64,000 nt of DNA from CAZSDU01 sp964429135 (GCA_964429135.1 CAYSAU010000012.1:1-64000); one strand, 5' to 3'. Shown: positions 52,175 to 61,665, counted from the first letter of the stretch. Made by a program: numbers and translations. Notes: generated from the letters alone by a model not told the origin.

Positions 52175-53788
52175 ATGTCAAAGACAAAATACATTTTCGT
52201 AACAGGTGGTGTCACTTCTTCTCTCGGAAAAGGTATCATCTCTTCATCTATCGCCAAACTCCTGGTAGCCCGTGGTTTTACTGTTACCATCCAGAAACTG
52301 GATCCCTATATTAACATTGATCCAGGTACCCTGAATCCCTATGAACATGGTGAATGTTTTGTGACCGAAGATGGTGCCGAGACCGATCTTGACCTGGGTC
52401 ATTATGAAAGGTTTTCCAACGTCCCCACCTCTCAGGCCAATAATGTCACTACCGGAGTGGTTTATCAGTCGGTGATTACCAAAGAGCGTCAAGGAGAATT
52501 TCTGGGTGAAACAGTTCAGGTTATTCCACATATCACAGATGAAATCAAAAGCCGAATTAAACTTCTTGCGCAAAAGGGCGACTATGATTTTGTGATTACG
52601 GAGATCGGGGGAACGGTAGGGGATATCGAATCCCTTCCGTTTATTGAAGCGGTTCGCCAGATGCGTTGGGAACTGGGCAGAAACTGTGTGGTTGTTCATC
52701 TTACCCTCGTTCCTTACCTGGCTGCCGCCGGGGAACTGAAAACAAAACCCACCCAGCATTCTGTAAAGACCTTACTTGAATCAGGAGTACAACCGGATAT
52801 CATCGTATGTCGTACTGAAAAACACCTTAACGAAAGCCTTCGCAATAAAATAGGATTGTTTTGCAATGTTTCCCCTTCTTCCGTGATTGAATGTATCGAT
52901 GTGGAAACGATTTATGATGTTCCAGTATTGATGCGGGCAGAAAACCTGGATCTTGAGATCCTGAAAAAAACGCAGATGCCTTACGATGGAGAACCCGACC
53001 TCAGGGACTGGGAGAAATTTCTTTATACCCTGAAACATCCTGCCGGTGAAGTTAACATTGGCCTGGTTGGCAAATATGTTGAACTTAAGGATGCTTACAA
53101 ATCAATCAACGAGTCGTTTGTTCATGCCGGAGCCGCCAACGAATGCAAGGTGAGGGTGAAAACTTTTCAATCTGAATATCTTAACGACCATAATGTTAAA
53201 GAGAAACTGGGAAAACTGGATGGGATACTGGTTGCACCCGGATTCGGGGAAAGAGGAATAGAAGGTAAGATCAGCGCCATACGTTATGCCCGCGAAAATC
53301 AAATTCCATTCTTCGGAATTTGTCTTGGAATGCAATGCGCAGTCATCGAATTTGGAAGACATGTGCTGGGGTACAAGACGGCTCATTCTACAGAATTTAA
53401 TAAATCAACTCCATACCCTGTCATTGATATGATGGAAATGCAGAAAAAAATTTCCGGACTGGGTGGTACGATGAGACTGGGCGGTTATCCCTGCAGCCTT
53501 GACAGGAATACGATGGCTTATGCGATCTATCAGCAGGATAACATCATCGAACGTCACCGTCACCGCTATGAATTCAATAACGAATACCTGGACGCTTATC
53601 AGCAGAATGGTTTTGTTGCTGCTGGCAGGAATGAAAAAGACGACCTGGTCGAGATCATGGAATTAAAGGATCATCCATGGTTCATCGGTGTTCAGTTTCA
53701 TCCCGAATACCAGAGTACCGTTGCCCGACCCCATCCGCTGTTTGTAAGTTTTGTGAAAGCAGCAAAGAAACGAGCCGCCGGATCATAA
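52175..53788 (+). CDS. pyrG: CTP synthase
   Basis: 537 residues. The N-terminal amidoligase domain begins KYIFVTGGVTSSLGKGI with its ATP site, and contains EDGAETDLDLGHYERF and the CTP feedback loop region. The C-terminal class I glutamine amidotransferase has the nucleophile Cys in FGICLGMQC and the catalytic His-Glu in GVQFHPEY. Makes CTP from UTP, ATP and glutamine. Full length, normal start. The yidC ATG follows 35 bases after the stop. Confidence 0.96.
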   Translation: MSKTKYIFVTGGVTSSLGKGIISSSIAKLLVARGFTVTIQKLDPYINIDPGTLNPYEHGECFVTEDGAETDLDLGHYERFSNVPTSQANNVTTGVVYQSVITKERQGEFLGETVQVIPHITDEIKSRIKLLAQKGDYDFVITEIGGTVGDIESLPFIEAVRQMRWELGRNCVVVHLTLVPYLAAAGELKTKPTQHSVKTLLESGVQPDIIVCRTEKHLNESLRNKIGLFCNVSPSSVIECIDVETIYDVPVLMRAENLDLEILKKTQMPYDGEPDLRDWEKFLYTLKHPAGEVNIGLVGKYVELKDAYKSINESFVHAGAANECKVRVKTFQSEYLNDHNVKEKLGKLDGILVAPGFGERGIEGKISAIRYARENQIPFFGICLGMQCAVIEFGRHVLGYKTAHSTEFNKSTPYPVIDMMEMQKKISGLGGTMRLGGYPCSLDRNTMAYAIYQQDNIIERHRHRYEFNNEYLDAYQQNGFVAAGRNEKDDLVEIMELKDHPWFIGVQFHPEYQSTVARPHPLFVSFVKAAKKRAAGS

Positions 53789-53796
53789 GTTTTTTG

Positions 53797-53804
53797 TATT
53801 TTCG
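53797..53804 (+). promoter_or_regulatory. possible -7 element for yidC
   Basis: TATTTTCG, one base from TAnnTTTG, 20 bases before the yidC ATG at 53824. It supports the shorter yidC start over the open frame that extends back into pyrG. Confidence 0.35.
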
Positions 53805-53823
53805 CAGGCCAATTAACCTTTTC

Positions 53824-55770
53824 ATGAACAGAAATACCATCATCGGCTTAGTGCTGATCTTTGCCATCTTCATTATCTACAGCTACCTGATGAGTCCCTC
53901 CCAGGAGCAATTGCTTGAACAAAAACACAGATCCGACTCCATCTATCTGGCCAATAAAGCAAGTCGTGATTCCCTGATCATTGTCAGAGCAAGGGAACGC
54001 GCAATCGCTGCCGCCCTTGAAAAACAAAAAATCATGGCAGAGGGTAAGGTGGTGGATTCTGCGACCTTGCAACGTTTGTCTATGAAAGATGAATTGGGTG
54101 TTTTTTCCAATGCTTCCTACGGGAAAGACTCTACCTATATTCTTGAGAACGATGTGTTTAAGCTTCATATCTCCACTTTGGGGGGTAAAATTTCCAATGT
54201 AGAACTCAAGCATTACCTCAGTTGGGACAAGCGCCCCATGTCGCTGATGGGAAAGGATTCCTCAGTTTTTGGATTAGCCTTTTTTGCCAATAACCGTATC
54301 ATACGAACCAATCAGTTATATTTTCAGCCATTCTGGCCCGACGGGCAGAGCAGTCACTCCTCCCTTAAAGTCAGTGGTCAGGATTCCCTCCGATTTGGCC
54401 TGAGATTGTTCGTTAATGCCAGCGATACTTCTTTCGATGAAGAAAAGTACATTGAGTTTATCTATACCCTGAAAGGGAATGAATACATGCTTGGATATCA
54501 GGTCAACTTTGTCGGAATGGCCGGAGTGATGGATGCATCCACAAGATTTTTAATCCTGAACTGGAATGATCATCTGAAAAGGCAGGAAAAATCGGTTAAA
54601 ATGGAACGCATGAACTCTACGGTTTATTTTAAATATTTTGAGGATAAGGTTGATTATTTGTCAGAGACCAAGGATGAAGAAAAATATTTAAAAAATGAAC
54701 GCATCCAATGGATTTCCTATAAACAGCAATTCTTTACCAGTACGTTGATTGCTGAAAATTTTTTCTCTGAACCCAGGTTGCGCACCCAGACCCTTCCGGG
54801 AGGTAATCAATACTTGAAGTCCATGTTTACGGAAGTCGGAATCCCTTTTGATCCCAAGGAAAGCAGTCATCTCTCCATGCGTATGTTTTTTGGCCCAAAT
54901 AAATTCTATACCCTAAAAAAATATAAGCTTGATCTTGAAAAACAGATCCCGCTCGGTTGGGGCTTTTTTCTTTTAGCCTGGATCAATATCTATGCGGTAA
55001 TCCCTGTTTTTACTTTCTTCGGTAATTTCGGCTGGAATTATGGAATTATCATTCTTATCCTAACTATTCTGTTAAAGATCTTTTTATTTCCCATCGCTTT
55101 TAAAACCTACAAATCATCAGCCAAGATGAGGGTATTAAAACCTGAAATTGATGAACTGACGAAAAAATTCACAAAAAAGGAAGATGCCCTGAAAAAGCAG
55201 CAGGCGACCATGGAGCTTTATAAAAAAGCAGGGGTTAATCCCATGGCCGGTTGTATCCCGCTATTGTTGCAGATGCCCATCCTTATCGCTATGTTCCGCT
55301 TTTTCCCCTCCTCCATTGAACTGCGCCAACAGGGTTTTCTTTGGGCTACCGACCTTTCTTCATATGATTCCATTTGGACCTTCCCCGGCGGATTTTCCAT
55401 TCCGTATTATGGCGACCATGTAAGCTTGTTCGCCTTGCTGATGACTATATCCAGCATCTTTTATACGCGCATCAACGACCAGATGATGGGTTCTTCCCAA
55501 CAACAAATGCCCGGGATGAAAACCATGATGTACCTGATGCCGGTGATGTTCCTTTTCTGGTTCAATGATTATTCCTCTGGCCTCAGTTATTATTATCTTC
55601 TTGCTAATCTGCTGACATTCGCCCAGATCTATATTATCCGGGCCACCATTGATGAGAAAAAACTTCATGCACAGATTGAAGCCAATAAGAAGAAAGTAGT
55701 TAAAAAATCAGGGTTCCAAAAGCGCCTCGAGGATATGGCAAAGAAACGAGGATATCCTATAAAGAAATAA
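53824..55770 (+). CDS. yidC: membrane protein insertase YidC
   Basis: 648 residues from ATG 53824. An N-terminal membrane segment (NTIIGLVLIFAIFIIYSYL), a large periplasmic beta domain (about 100-370), and the conserved C-terminal insertase core of five helices: WGFFLLAWINIYAVIPVF, a cytoplasmic helical hairpin, YKKAGVNPMAGCIPLLLQMPI, and a final Lys-rich tail. It inserts inner-membrane proteins alone or with SecYEG; Bacteroidota YidC are of this gram-negative type. The open frame upstream of 53824 lies within pyrG and is not part of the gene. Confidence 0.95.
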   Translation: MNRNTIIGLVLIFAIFIIYSYLMSPSQEQLLEQKHRSDSIYLANKASRDSLIIVRARERAIAAALEKQKIMAEGKVVDSATLQRLSMKDELGVFSNASYGKDSTYILENDVFKLHISTLGGKISNVELKHYLSWDKRPMSLMGKDSSVFGLAFFANNRIIRTNQLYFQPFWPDGQSSHSSLKVSGQDSLRFGLRLFVNASDTSFDEEKYIEFIYTLKGNEYMLGYQVNFVGMAGVMDASTRFLILNWNDHLKRQEKSVKMERMNSTVYFKYFEDKVDYLSETKDEEKYLKNERIQWISYKQQFFTSTLIAENFFSEPRLRTQTLPGGNQYLKSMFTEVGIPFDPKESSHLSMRMFFGPNKFYTLKKYKLDLEKQIPLGWGFFLLAWINIYAVIPVFTFFGNFGWNYGIIILILTILLKIFLFPIAFKTYKSSAKMRVLKPEIDELTKKFTKKEDALKKQQATMELYKKAGVNPMAGCIPLLLQMPILIAMFRFFPSSIELRQQGFLWATDLSSYDSIWTFPGGFSIPYYGDHVSLFALLMTISSIFYTRINDQMMGSSQQQMPGMKTMMYLMPVMFLFWFNDYSSGLSYYYLLANLLTFAQIYIIRATIDEKKLHAQIEANKKKVVKKSGFQKRLEDMAKKRGYPIKK

Positions 55771-55815
55771 TTCAGGATTTACGACTGTCCCTTTTCAATT
55801 GTCATAAGTAAATCC

Positions 55816-56577
55816 TCACGGGTCAATTGTCAGTTGCTTCATGTATTTCAGGAATAGCCCAAGCGCCTGATGTTTTGTTTCATCGAGTTCATAAGAGATG
55901 TTTTTTTCCAGGTAGGAAAGACAATCTTCATGGGCTGGAAGTTTAGCTTTGAAAAAGTCCAGGCATTCTGACTTATGATCAACTCCCCAGGCCAGGGCCT
56001 GGCGGAAGGGGGATAAAATGCGTTCCGGTAGTTTTTTCTTAGAAATCCAGACTGCAAATACGAAGGGTAAGCCGGTGAACGTGGACCATTCTTCCGCCAG
56101 ATCATAAACATAGGGATAGTGTTGCCTGATTTCAAAGGTTTTATCACCTATTGCAACCAGGGATTCCATCGAAACTGCGTGATTGGCTTCCTCCTGTTTA
56201 AGCTGTTTCCAAACAGGTTGGATATGCCAAAACATTCCAGCTAATATCCTGACAAGAATGACAGAAGTCCGTGAATCGAAATCAAGATTGACATGGTTTA
56301 TCCTGTCAAGAGGAACCCTGGAAAGAAGCAGCACCGTTTTTACTTTTCCTTGTGCCCCGATACATAAATCGGAAACAAAATGGTAAGTGTCAAAATCAGC
56401 TAATGCCCCGACCGGAACAAGCGCAATGTCGACGGCTCCGCTTTTTAATTTTTCAGCACAAATTTTAGGGACGGCGAGCTCAAGTTTGGAATGTTCTAAT
56501 ATGCCTGATTCCGTCAGTCCGAAGACAAAAGGAAAGGTATTCAGGTAAGATACAGCAGCAATTTTCAATTCCTTCAT
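55816..56577 (-). CDS. mqnA: chorismate dehydratase MqnA-type (futalosine menaquinone pathway)
   Basis: 253 residues from ATG 56577, with a TATTTTTG element just upstream (56594-56601). The opening IAAVSYLNTFPFVFGL is the family signature, and the fold is that of a periplasmic-binding-like two-lobe enzyme. MqnA dehydrates chorismate to 3-enolpyruvyl-benzoate, the first step of the futalosine route to menaquinone; the related MqnD acts later, but the N-terminal motif favours MqnA. Other mqn genes are not in the window. Presence implies menaquinone-based anaerobic respiration. Confidence 0.85.
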   Translation of the reverse strand: MKELKIAAVSYLNTFPFVFGLTESGILEHSKLELAVPKICAEKLKSGAVDIALVPVGALADFDTYHFVSDLCIGAQGKVKTVLLLSRVPLDRINHVNLDFDSRTSVILVRILAGMFWHIQPVWKQLKQEEANHAVSMESLVAIGDKTFEIRQHYPYVYDLAEEWSTFTGLPFVFAVWISKKKLPERILSPFRQALAWGVDHKSECLDFFKAKLPAHEDCLSYLEKNISYELDETKHQALGLFLKYMKQLTIDP

Positions 56578-56593
56578 GATCATTCTTTCTTTG

Positions 56594-56601
56594 CAAAAAT
56601 A
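56594..56601 (-). promoter_or_regulatory. Bacteroidota-type -7 element for mqnA
   Basis: The minus strand reads TATTTTTG, 16 bases before ATG 56577 (an in-frame ATG at 56583 is the other option). It rules out the longer frame that begins at 56634. Confidence 0.5.
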
Positions 56602-56639
56602 CGGGGAAAATCTGTTGTTTGACTTTAATTTCATTTCTT

Positions 56640-56647
56640 TATCTTTG
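56640..56647 (+). promoter_or_regulatory. Bacteroidota-type -7 element
   Basis: TATCTTTG, 20 bases before the TTG start of the small anchored protein at 56668. This strand and the mqnA element form another compact divergent promoter. Confidence 0.5.
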
Positions 56648-56667
56648 CGCCGTTTGATAGAATTCCA

Positions 56668-57159
56668 TTGAAGAAAACCATTACTTACACGATATTACTG
56701 TTGTTTTTGTTCAATTCCATGGGGTATTTTGTGGTATTTGAATTGAATAAATATCTCGTAAAGAAAGAAATGCAGGCGCTCCTCCTGGTGACAAAGGAAC
56801 CTTTAAACCTCCTGAAAATTGTTGATCCCGAACATCATCCGGATTTTTCAAGGGTCGAAAAAAAAGAGATCATATATCAGGGTAAGTTGTATGATGTGCT
56901 TCTGGAAGTTAAAAAGGGAGGTGAAACCTGGTTTTACTGTAAGCATGATGTCAAGGAAGAATTGCTGATCGCAGGCTTCAAACGGATGGTTAAAAGCAGG
57001 TTCAGCCAGCATCTGCTTGACCATGTAATCAAAATTGCCATCACAAAACCTTCTTTGGGGATCCCGGATGTCTTTGTAAAGAAAATAAGCTATCCAAAAC
57101 TTCTTATCCACTTCCTGCCTTTTTATCTTTCTCCTTTTAGTCCACCACCTGAAATTTAA
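56668..57159 (+). CDS. small membrane-anchored hypothetical protein
   Basis: 163 residues from a TTG start. One N-terminal hydrophobic helix (TYTILLLFLFNSMGYFVVF) is followed by a basic soluble domain with KKEIIYQGKLYDVL and a WFYCKHD patch. I do not recognise the family. It has its own TAnnTTTG element and therefore looks like a real gene. The following 125 bases before the TonB receptor hold nothing I can name. Confidence 0.6.
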   Translation: MKKTITYTILLLFLFNSMGYFVVFELNKYLVKKEMQALLLVTKEPLNLLKIVDPEHHPDFSRVEKKEIIYQGKLYDVLLEVKKGGETWFYCKHDVKEELLIAGFKRMVKSRFSQHLLDHVIKIAITKPSLGIPDVFVKKISYPKLLIHFLPFYLSPFSPPPEI

Positions 57160-57284
57160 TTCTTCAGTATTTTTAAAAGGCTGCTTTCTCAGTTCATGGT
57201 ATTGCCTTGTTAAAGTATGGATACCTGCCCTGAGCAAAGGTGTTAACGTATTTTATTCATCTGTTTTTTTAAAATCATTACATT

Positions 57285-59705
57285 ATGAAATATGGTTTAA
57301 TTTTTATTTATTGTTTTATCTTCATGTTATCTGCTGTATATGGTCAGCAGGTCAAAGTTCTTGATAAATCAGATCTGCAACCCATTGGTCAGGTAACCAT
57401 TTCCAATTTACAGAAGACAGTCATGGTTGTTACTGATGCCAATGGATGGGCGGAATTGTCATCGTTTGCTGATACTGCTACATTGACATTTTCTCATTTG
57501 GCTTTTCAGTCTTTCAGCATAAAAAAAGCAAATATCAGTGGAAAACCAATGAAGGTGTATATGACGGAAAATATCATCAAACTGGATGAATTTGTATTTT
57601 CCGCGAACAGGACCGAGGAAAAAAAATCAGGTCTTCCATATAAAATCGAGGTGATCCAGGCCAAGGAAATCCAGTTTAGGAATCCGCAGACTGCTGCAAC
57701 CATGTTAGAACAAAGCGGGGAAGTTTTTGTCCAACAAAGCCAAATGGGAGGGGGTAGCCCTGTGTTGCGCGGGTATGAAGCCAATAAGGTACTGTTGGTC
57801 GTGGACGGGGTGAGGATGAATAATGCCATATACCGGGCGGGACATTTGCAGAGTGTCATAACCGTAGATCCTTTCGGATTGGGATCAACGGAAATACTCT
57901 ATGGCCCGGGGTCCACCATATATGGCAGTGATGCCTTGGGGGGGGTGATCAGTTTTATGACCCATAATCCCCTGCTGTCAACCAATGGAAAATTTCAGGT
58001 CCACGGAGATTTATTAGGCCGTTTTTCTTCAGCCAACCTTGAAAAAACAGGAGGAATTAACCTGAATCTCGGATGGAAGAAACTTGGTGTACTCTTAAAT
58101 TTTTCCTATAGTGACTACGATGATCTGCATGAAGGGAAAGTTCGGAATCCCGCATATGGGACTTTTGGCGAACGATTGTTTTATGCCGAAAGGATTAACG
58201 GGAAGGACTCCACCCTGGTTAACGAAAAACCATGGATACAGAAGCAGTCTGCTTATTCTCAATATAATTTCTTGGGGAAGGTGTTGTTTCAACCTGGTTC
58301 AAAAAGCAGGTATGTGCTGAATGTACAGTATTCCAATTCCAGCAATATTCCGCGTTACGACCGGCTTACGGAGATGAAAAATGACAGTACCATGAAATAT
58401 GCTGAATGGTATTATGGGCCGCAAAGCCGCTTACTGACTTCACTGAAAGCAGAATATGACCTGAATGCCGTGATTTTCGATCATGCCGCTTTCATTCTTG
58501 CTTATCAGAATACCCATGAGGACCGCATTCAGCGTGATTTCGGGAGCTCCAAAAAGAAGTTTAATCTTGAAACTATCGGTGTGATTTCATTCAATGCCGA
58601 TTTTGATAAAAAACTGGCTAAAAGGGATAACCTTCGCTATGGGTTTGAACTTCAGTATAACCAGGTGACTTCAAAGGCTTATAATGAAAACATCAAAACC
58701 GGCATTACAACCGATGACAGAGCAACCCGTTATCCGGATCAAAAGGCCAATATGATGTACCTCTCAGCCTACCTTTCAAATAACTGGAATATCAATAAGA
58801 TACTTGCGTTCTCACAAGGACTGCGTTTCAGTTATGTTACCCTGAATGCTGCCTATTCCGACACCATGGTGAAAATCATGAAAATCCCCTTTAATCCGGA
58901 TATTGCTCAGAAAAACGCTTCCCTGAACGGTTATCTGGGATTGGTTGCCACACCCGGTAGGGACTGGAAATTCGCGTTGGTGGGTTCTACAGGTTTCAGA
59001 GCGCCTAACATTGACGACCTCACCAAATTGAATGTGGTTACCGGGCAGACCATCATCGTACCCAATCCGGATCTTAAACCTGAATATGCCTACAATATCG
59101 AGTTATCCGTGGCGAAAACCATTCTGGGAAGAGTAAGGCTTGAAGGGACCGCGTTTTATAACTGGCTGCGTGATGCGCTTTATATCGCACCATTTCCGTA
59201 TAATGGACAGGATTCAATTGTAATGGATGGAGAAAAATACCAGACCCTGGCACAGACCAATGCAGGAAGAGCCTATATCTGTGGTTTCCAAGGCAACTTG
59301 CTGGCTCAGGTAACCAATTCATTCTCCATTGTCAGCAACCTGACCTATACTTATGGCTATAATGAAAGTGACGGGGCGCCTCTGGATCATATCCCACCGG
59401 TTTATGGTATGACGTCTTTCCGCCTTGAGCTAAGTAAGTTTAAAGGTGATTTCTATGTGGTCTATAACGGATGGAAAAGGATCAGCCAATACAGTCAGGG
59501 GGGAGAAGATAATCAGGTGTATGCTACCCCCTATGGTATGCCCTCCTGGTACACCCTGAACCTGAAATTAAGTTATCAGATTGAAAAGCATGTGAATGTT
59601 GAACTGGGAATGGAAAATATCCTGGATGAGCATTACCGGAAATTTGCTTCAGGCATTAGCAGTCCCGGAAGGAATATTATCGTTGCACTGCGAGCAAAGC
59701 TGTAA
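57285..59705 (+). CDS. TonB-dependent outer-membrane receptor, possibly for heme
   Basis: 806 residues: signal peptide (LIFIYCFIFMLSAVYG), a carboxypeptidase-regulatory-like beta domain (about 20-100), a plug domain (LLVVDGVRMNNAIYRAGH, ILYGPGSTIYGSDALGGVISF), and a 22-strand-type barrel ending in a terminal aromatic-type strand (IVALRAKL). The barrel contains GFRAPNIDDLTKL and NPDLKPE, which correspond to the FRAP and NPNL boxes of heme/hemoprotein receptors such as HmuR, suggesting a heme or related substrate; other substrates remain possible. No SusD partner, no B12 riboswitch upstream. A G8 run at 57938-57945 lies within the plug. The last 57 bases overlap coaE. Confidence 0.85.
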   Translation: MKYGLIFIYCFIFMLSAVYGQQVKVLDKSDLQPIGQVTISNLQKTVMVVTDANGWAELSSFADTATLTFSHLAFQSFSIKKANISGKPMKVYMTENIIKLDEFVFSANRTEEKKSGLPYKIEVIQAKEIQFRNPQTAATMLEQSGEVFVQQSQMGGGSPVLRGYEANKVLLVVDGVRMNNAIYRAGHLQSVITVDPFGLGSTEILYGPGSTIYGSDALGGVISFMTHNPLLSTNGKFQVHGDLLGRFSSANLEKTGGINLNLGWKKLGVLLNFSYSDYDDLHEGKVRNPAYGTFGERLFYAERINGKDSTLVNEKPWIQKQSAYSQYNFLGKVLFQPGSKSRYVLNVQYSNSSNIPRYDRLTEMKNDSTMKYAEWYYGPQSRLLTSLKAEYDLNAVIFDHAAFILAYQNTHEDRIQRDFGSSKKKFNLETIGVISFNADFDKKLAKRDNLRYGFELQYNQVTSKAYNENIKTGITTDDRATRYPDQKANMMYLSAYLSNNWNINKILAFSQGLRFSYVTLNAAYSDTMVKIMKIPFNPDIAQKNASLNGYLGLVATPGRDWKFALVGSTGFRAPNIDDLTKLNVVTGQTIIVPNPDLKPEYAYNIELSVAKTILGRVRLEGTAFYNWLRDALYIAPFPYNGQDSIVMDGEKYQTLAQTNAGRAYICGFQGNLLAQVTNSFSIVSNLTYTYGYNESDGAPLDHIPPVYGMTSFRLELSKFKGDFYVVYNGWKRISQYSQGGEDNQVYATPYGMPSWYTLNLKLSYQIEKHVNVELGMENILDEHYRKFASGISSPGRNIIVALRAKL

Positions 59706-60278
59706 CAAGGTCTGATGGATAGAAAGAACTTGCGGAATGACCAGAAGGCTGCCATCGTTACGGATGACAAAATCAGAAAGCTCCGCTTTTCTTTCATTAT
59801 CCATCTGAAACCCCATCCGCTTGAGCACCATTTGGCCATCCATCAGGTCCCGTTTCATGACCCTTTGGATGGCCATCTCTTTGGGACAGAAAACATGGAT
59901 GATACGGTCGAATTCTTTGGCAAATCCACTTTCATACAATATGGCAGCTTCATGAAGGATGTACGGTTCTGATTGATTTTGAGCGATAAACCCATGAAAA
60001 TCATGCTTCACCAACGGATGAAGAATGCTGTTCAAGAGTTTCAGTGAGGTTTCATCTGAAAAAACGATGGAAGCCAGCTTCCCACGATCAATATTTCCCT
60101 CTGAGGAGAGAATCTCTTTACCGAAATAATGGATTAGTTCATGGATTACCTCTTCGTTACCAAGAAATTTCTTCGATGCGGAGTCGGCATGATAAATTTT
60201 TATTCCCAAGAGGGAGAAAATGCTGCAAACAGTGCTCTTCCCGCTCCCGATATTACCGGTCAGACCAACTTTGAACAT
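59649..60278 (-). CDS. coaE: dephospho-CoA kinase
   Basis: 209 residues; Walker A GLTGNIGSGKSTVCSIF at the N-terminus, and the conserved YHADSASKKFLG and LLNSILHPLV segments. Last step of coenzyme A synthesis. It lies 4 bases after the YbbR-like gene in a yajC-ybbR-coaE cluster common in Bacteroidota. Its C-terminal 18 or so residues, beyond the kinase fold, overlap the TonB receptor gene in the opposite direction. Confidence 0.94.
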   Translation of the reverse strand: MFKVGLTGNIGSGKSTVCSIFSLLGIKIYHADSASKKFLGNEEVIHELIHYFGKEILSSEGNIDRGKLASIVFSDETSLKLLNSILHPLVKHDFHGFIAQNQSEPYILHEAAILYESGFAKEFDRIIHVFCPKEMAIQRVMKRDLMDGQMVLKRMGFQMDNERKAELSDFVIRNDGSLLVIPQVLSIHQTLLQLCSQCNDNIPSGTANA

Positions 60279-60282
60279 GGGA

Positions 60283-60762
60283 TCAGTACTTTTTTATAGA
60301 AGAATGCGAACGGTCAAATGCGAAAAAGAGGGTGTCGGGAGTAACAAAATATACTTCACTCGGGAAATTCGTCTCTGTAGCTATTTCCTTTCCAATGGCA
60401 TGAGTCAGCATCATCCCGGTAATTTTTGAATCATGGTACCTGAGCTTGATGTTTTCAAGGCTTACATCATGAGAACGGACAGAAGGAAATAAAAACTGTT
60501 CTGAGAAAAACCCAAAACCCTGCAGTTTGATTTTTATGGTGAGTATGGTGTCTGAAGCACTGACCATTTTATAATTTGCAGGGATTTGGGTGTAATTCAG
60601 GCGGTAATGGAGCGTGTAATAGTAATCCTTCGAAAGCCTTATCAATGCCCAGATAAAAGAAGAAATGATCAAGCAGACGATAAAAATATAAAGCTGGTGC
60701 TGAAATTTATCGCTTCTTTTTTTTCTGGCATTACCAATGAATTCAAAGAATTCCGACTTCAT
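60283..60762 (-). CDS. YbbR-like (CdaR-type) membrane-anchored protein
   Basis: 159 residues: a cytoplasmic basic start, one membrane helix (LYIFIVCLIISSFIWALI, about 24-42) and a single YbbR-like extracytoplasmic beta domain. YbbR domains in other phyla regulate diadenylate cyclase CdaA, but no such gene is adjacent, so that role is not shown. It is between yajC and coaE, as in many Bacteroidota. One domain is short compared with the multi-domain CdaR of Firmicutes. Confidence 0.72.
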   Translation of the reverse strand: MKSEFFEFIGNARKKRSDKFQHQLYIFIVCLIISSFIWALIRLSKDYYYTLHYRLNYTQIPANYKMVSASDTILTIKIKLQGFGFFSEQFLFPSVRSHDVSLENIKLRYHDSKITGMMLTHAIGKEIATETNFPSEVYFVTPDTLFFAFDRSHSSIKKY

Positions 60763-60781
60763 GGTAATGAGGTTTTCAGCG

Positions 60782-61111
60782 TTATTTATTTTCTATGGTC
60801 TGACTGCTATCTAAAGCGATGGCTGATTTTTCAACGCGCAGCCTGACTTGATTTTCAACTTCAATGGTGACCGTTGTATCCTGGATTTCGACAATCCGCC
60901 CATGAATGCCACCAACCGTGATCACTTTTTGTCCTTTTTCCAAGGATTCACGGAATTTTTTCTGATCCTTCGACCGTTTCATCTGAGGCCGGATAAAAAA
61001 GAAATAGAACACAACGATGATCAATAATAAAGGAAGGAAAGATAACCAACCGCTTTGCTGCGATCCCTGTCCCTGAGGGGCCATGAGAAGAATATTCAAG
61101 AGATTTACCAT
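60782..61111 (-). CDS. yajC: preprotein translocase accessory subunit YajC
   Basis: 109 residues: a membrane helix (WLSFLPLLLIIVVFYFFFIRPQMKR) followed by the conserved cytoplasmic KKFRESLEKGQKVITVGGIHGRI. It associates with SecDF in the Sec machinery. First gene of the yajC-ybbR-coaE set; the DUF1573 gene upstream is 55 bases away and may be co-transcribed. Confidence 0.93.
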   Translation of the reverse strand: MVNLLNILLMAPQGQGSQQSGWLSFLPLLLIIVVFYFFFIRPQMKRSKDQKKFRESLEKGQKVITVGGIHGRIVEIQDTTVTIEVENQVRLRVEKSAIALDSSQTIENK

Positions 61112-61166
61112 AACGATTTAAGATTTGATTTTAATTAAAGTTTTTTATCAGTTTAACAGTTATTCT

Positions 61167-61646
61167 TTATTTCTGCCCTCCTGCAACAGTTACCTGGGCT
61201 TTGATATGGAGTACTGTTGTATTGGGTTGTGTATTGGCTACAACCAGAATGTTTTTTGATTGAAAACCCCTCCGTCCTTGGCTGTTAAAGGCTATTCTGA
61301 TAACGCCTTCCTTTCCGGGTGGGATAGGTGTTTTTGAGAAGGAGGGAACAGTACATCCGCAGGAAGTGCTCACTTCAGTGATGATCATGTCGGATTTGCC
61401 AATGTTTTTAAATTTGAAATTATACGCAACGGTTTCCCCTTCAAGAATTTTTCCAAAATTATGTTCCGTTTCCTCAAACTGAAAAACAGGGAGAATGCTT
61501 TGATCAGACTTCCCGCTGGCAGTATTGGGGTTATTCACGAGATCTGAAGAGATTTTTTCTTGTTCATTCTCTGAATCCGGGTTGCAGGAAAAAAGAGTTA
61601 ACCCGATGGCCATAACAAAAAAAAGAAATAATCGTCTCAGGAACAT
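61167..61646 (-). CDS. DUF1573 lipoprotein
   Basis: 159 residues from ATG 61646; the promoter element at 61666-61673 excludes the longer frame. Signal peptide with lipobox LFSC (lipid Cys at about 21), then a low-complexity linker and an Ig-like DUF1573 domain (HNFGKILEGETVAYNFKF, STSCGCTVPSFSK, IRIAFNSQGRRGFQSK). The CGC motif is a family hallmark. Function unknown; such proteins are common and abundant in Bacteroidota envelopes. Divergent from the shikimate kinase gene. Confidence 0.85.
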   Translation of the reverse strand: MFLRRLFLFFVMAIGLTLFSCNPDSENEQEKISSDLVNNPNTASGKSDQSILPVFQFEETEHNFGKILEGETVAYNFKFKNIGKSDMIITEVSTSCGCTVPSFSKTPIPPGKEGVIRIAFNSQGRRGFQSKNILVVANTQPNTTVLHIKAQVTVAGGQK

Positions 61647-61665
61647 GAGGAATTTTTTTTCGCTG

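Noticed and set aside
52244..52759. 171-residue antisense open frame opposite pyrG
   Set aside because: Lies wholly within a highly conserved gene; typical shadow frame with no recognisable protein features.
53677..53823. N-terminal extension of the yidC frame into pyrG
   Set aside because: The extension has no signal-anchor features and the ATG at 53824 begins directly with the known YidC membrane segment.
57160..57284. Cobalamin riboswitch or other regulatory RNA upstream of the TonB receptor
   Set aside because: No conserved B12 blocks, and no other riboswitch signature could be read in the 125 bases.
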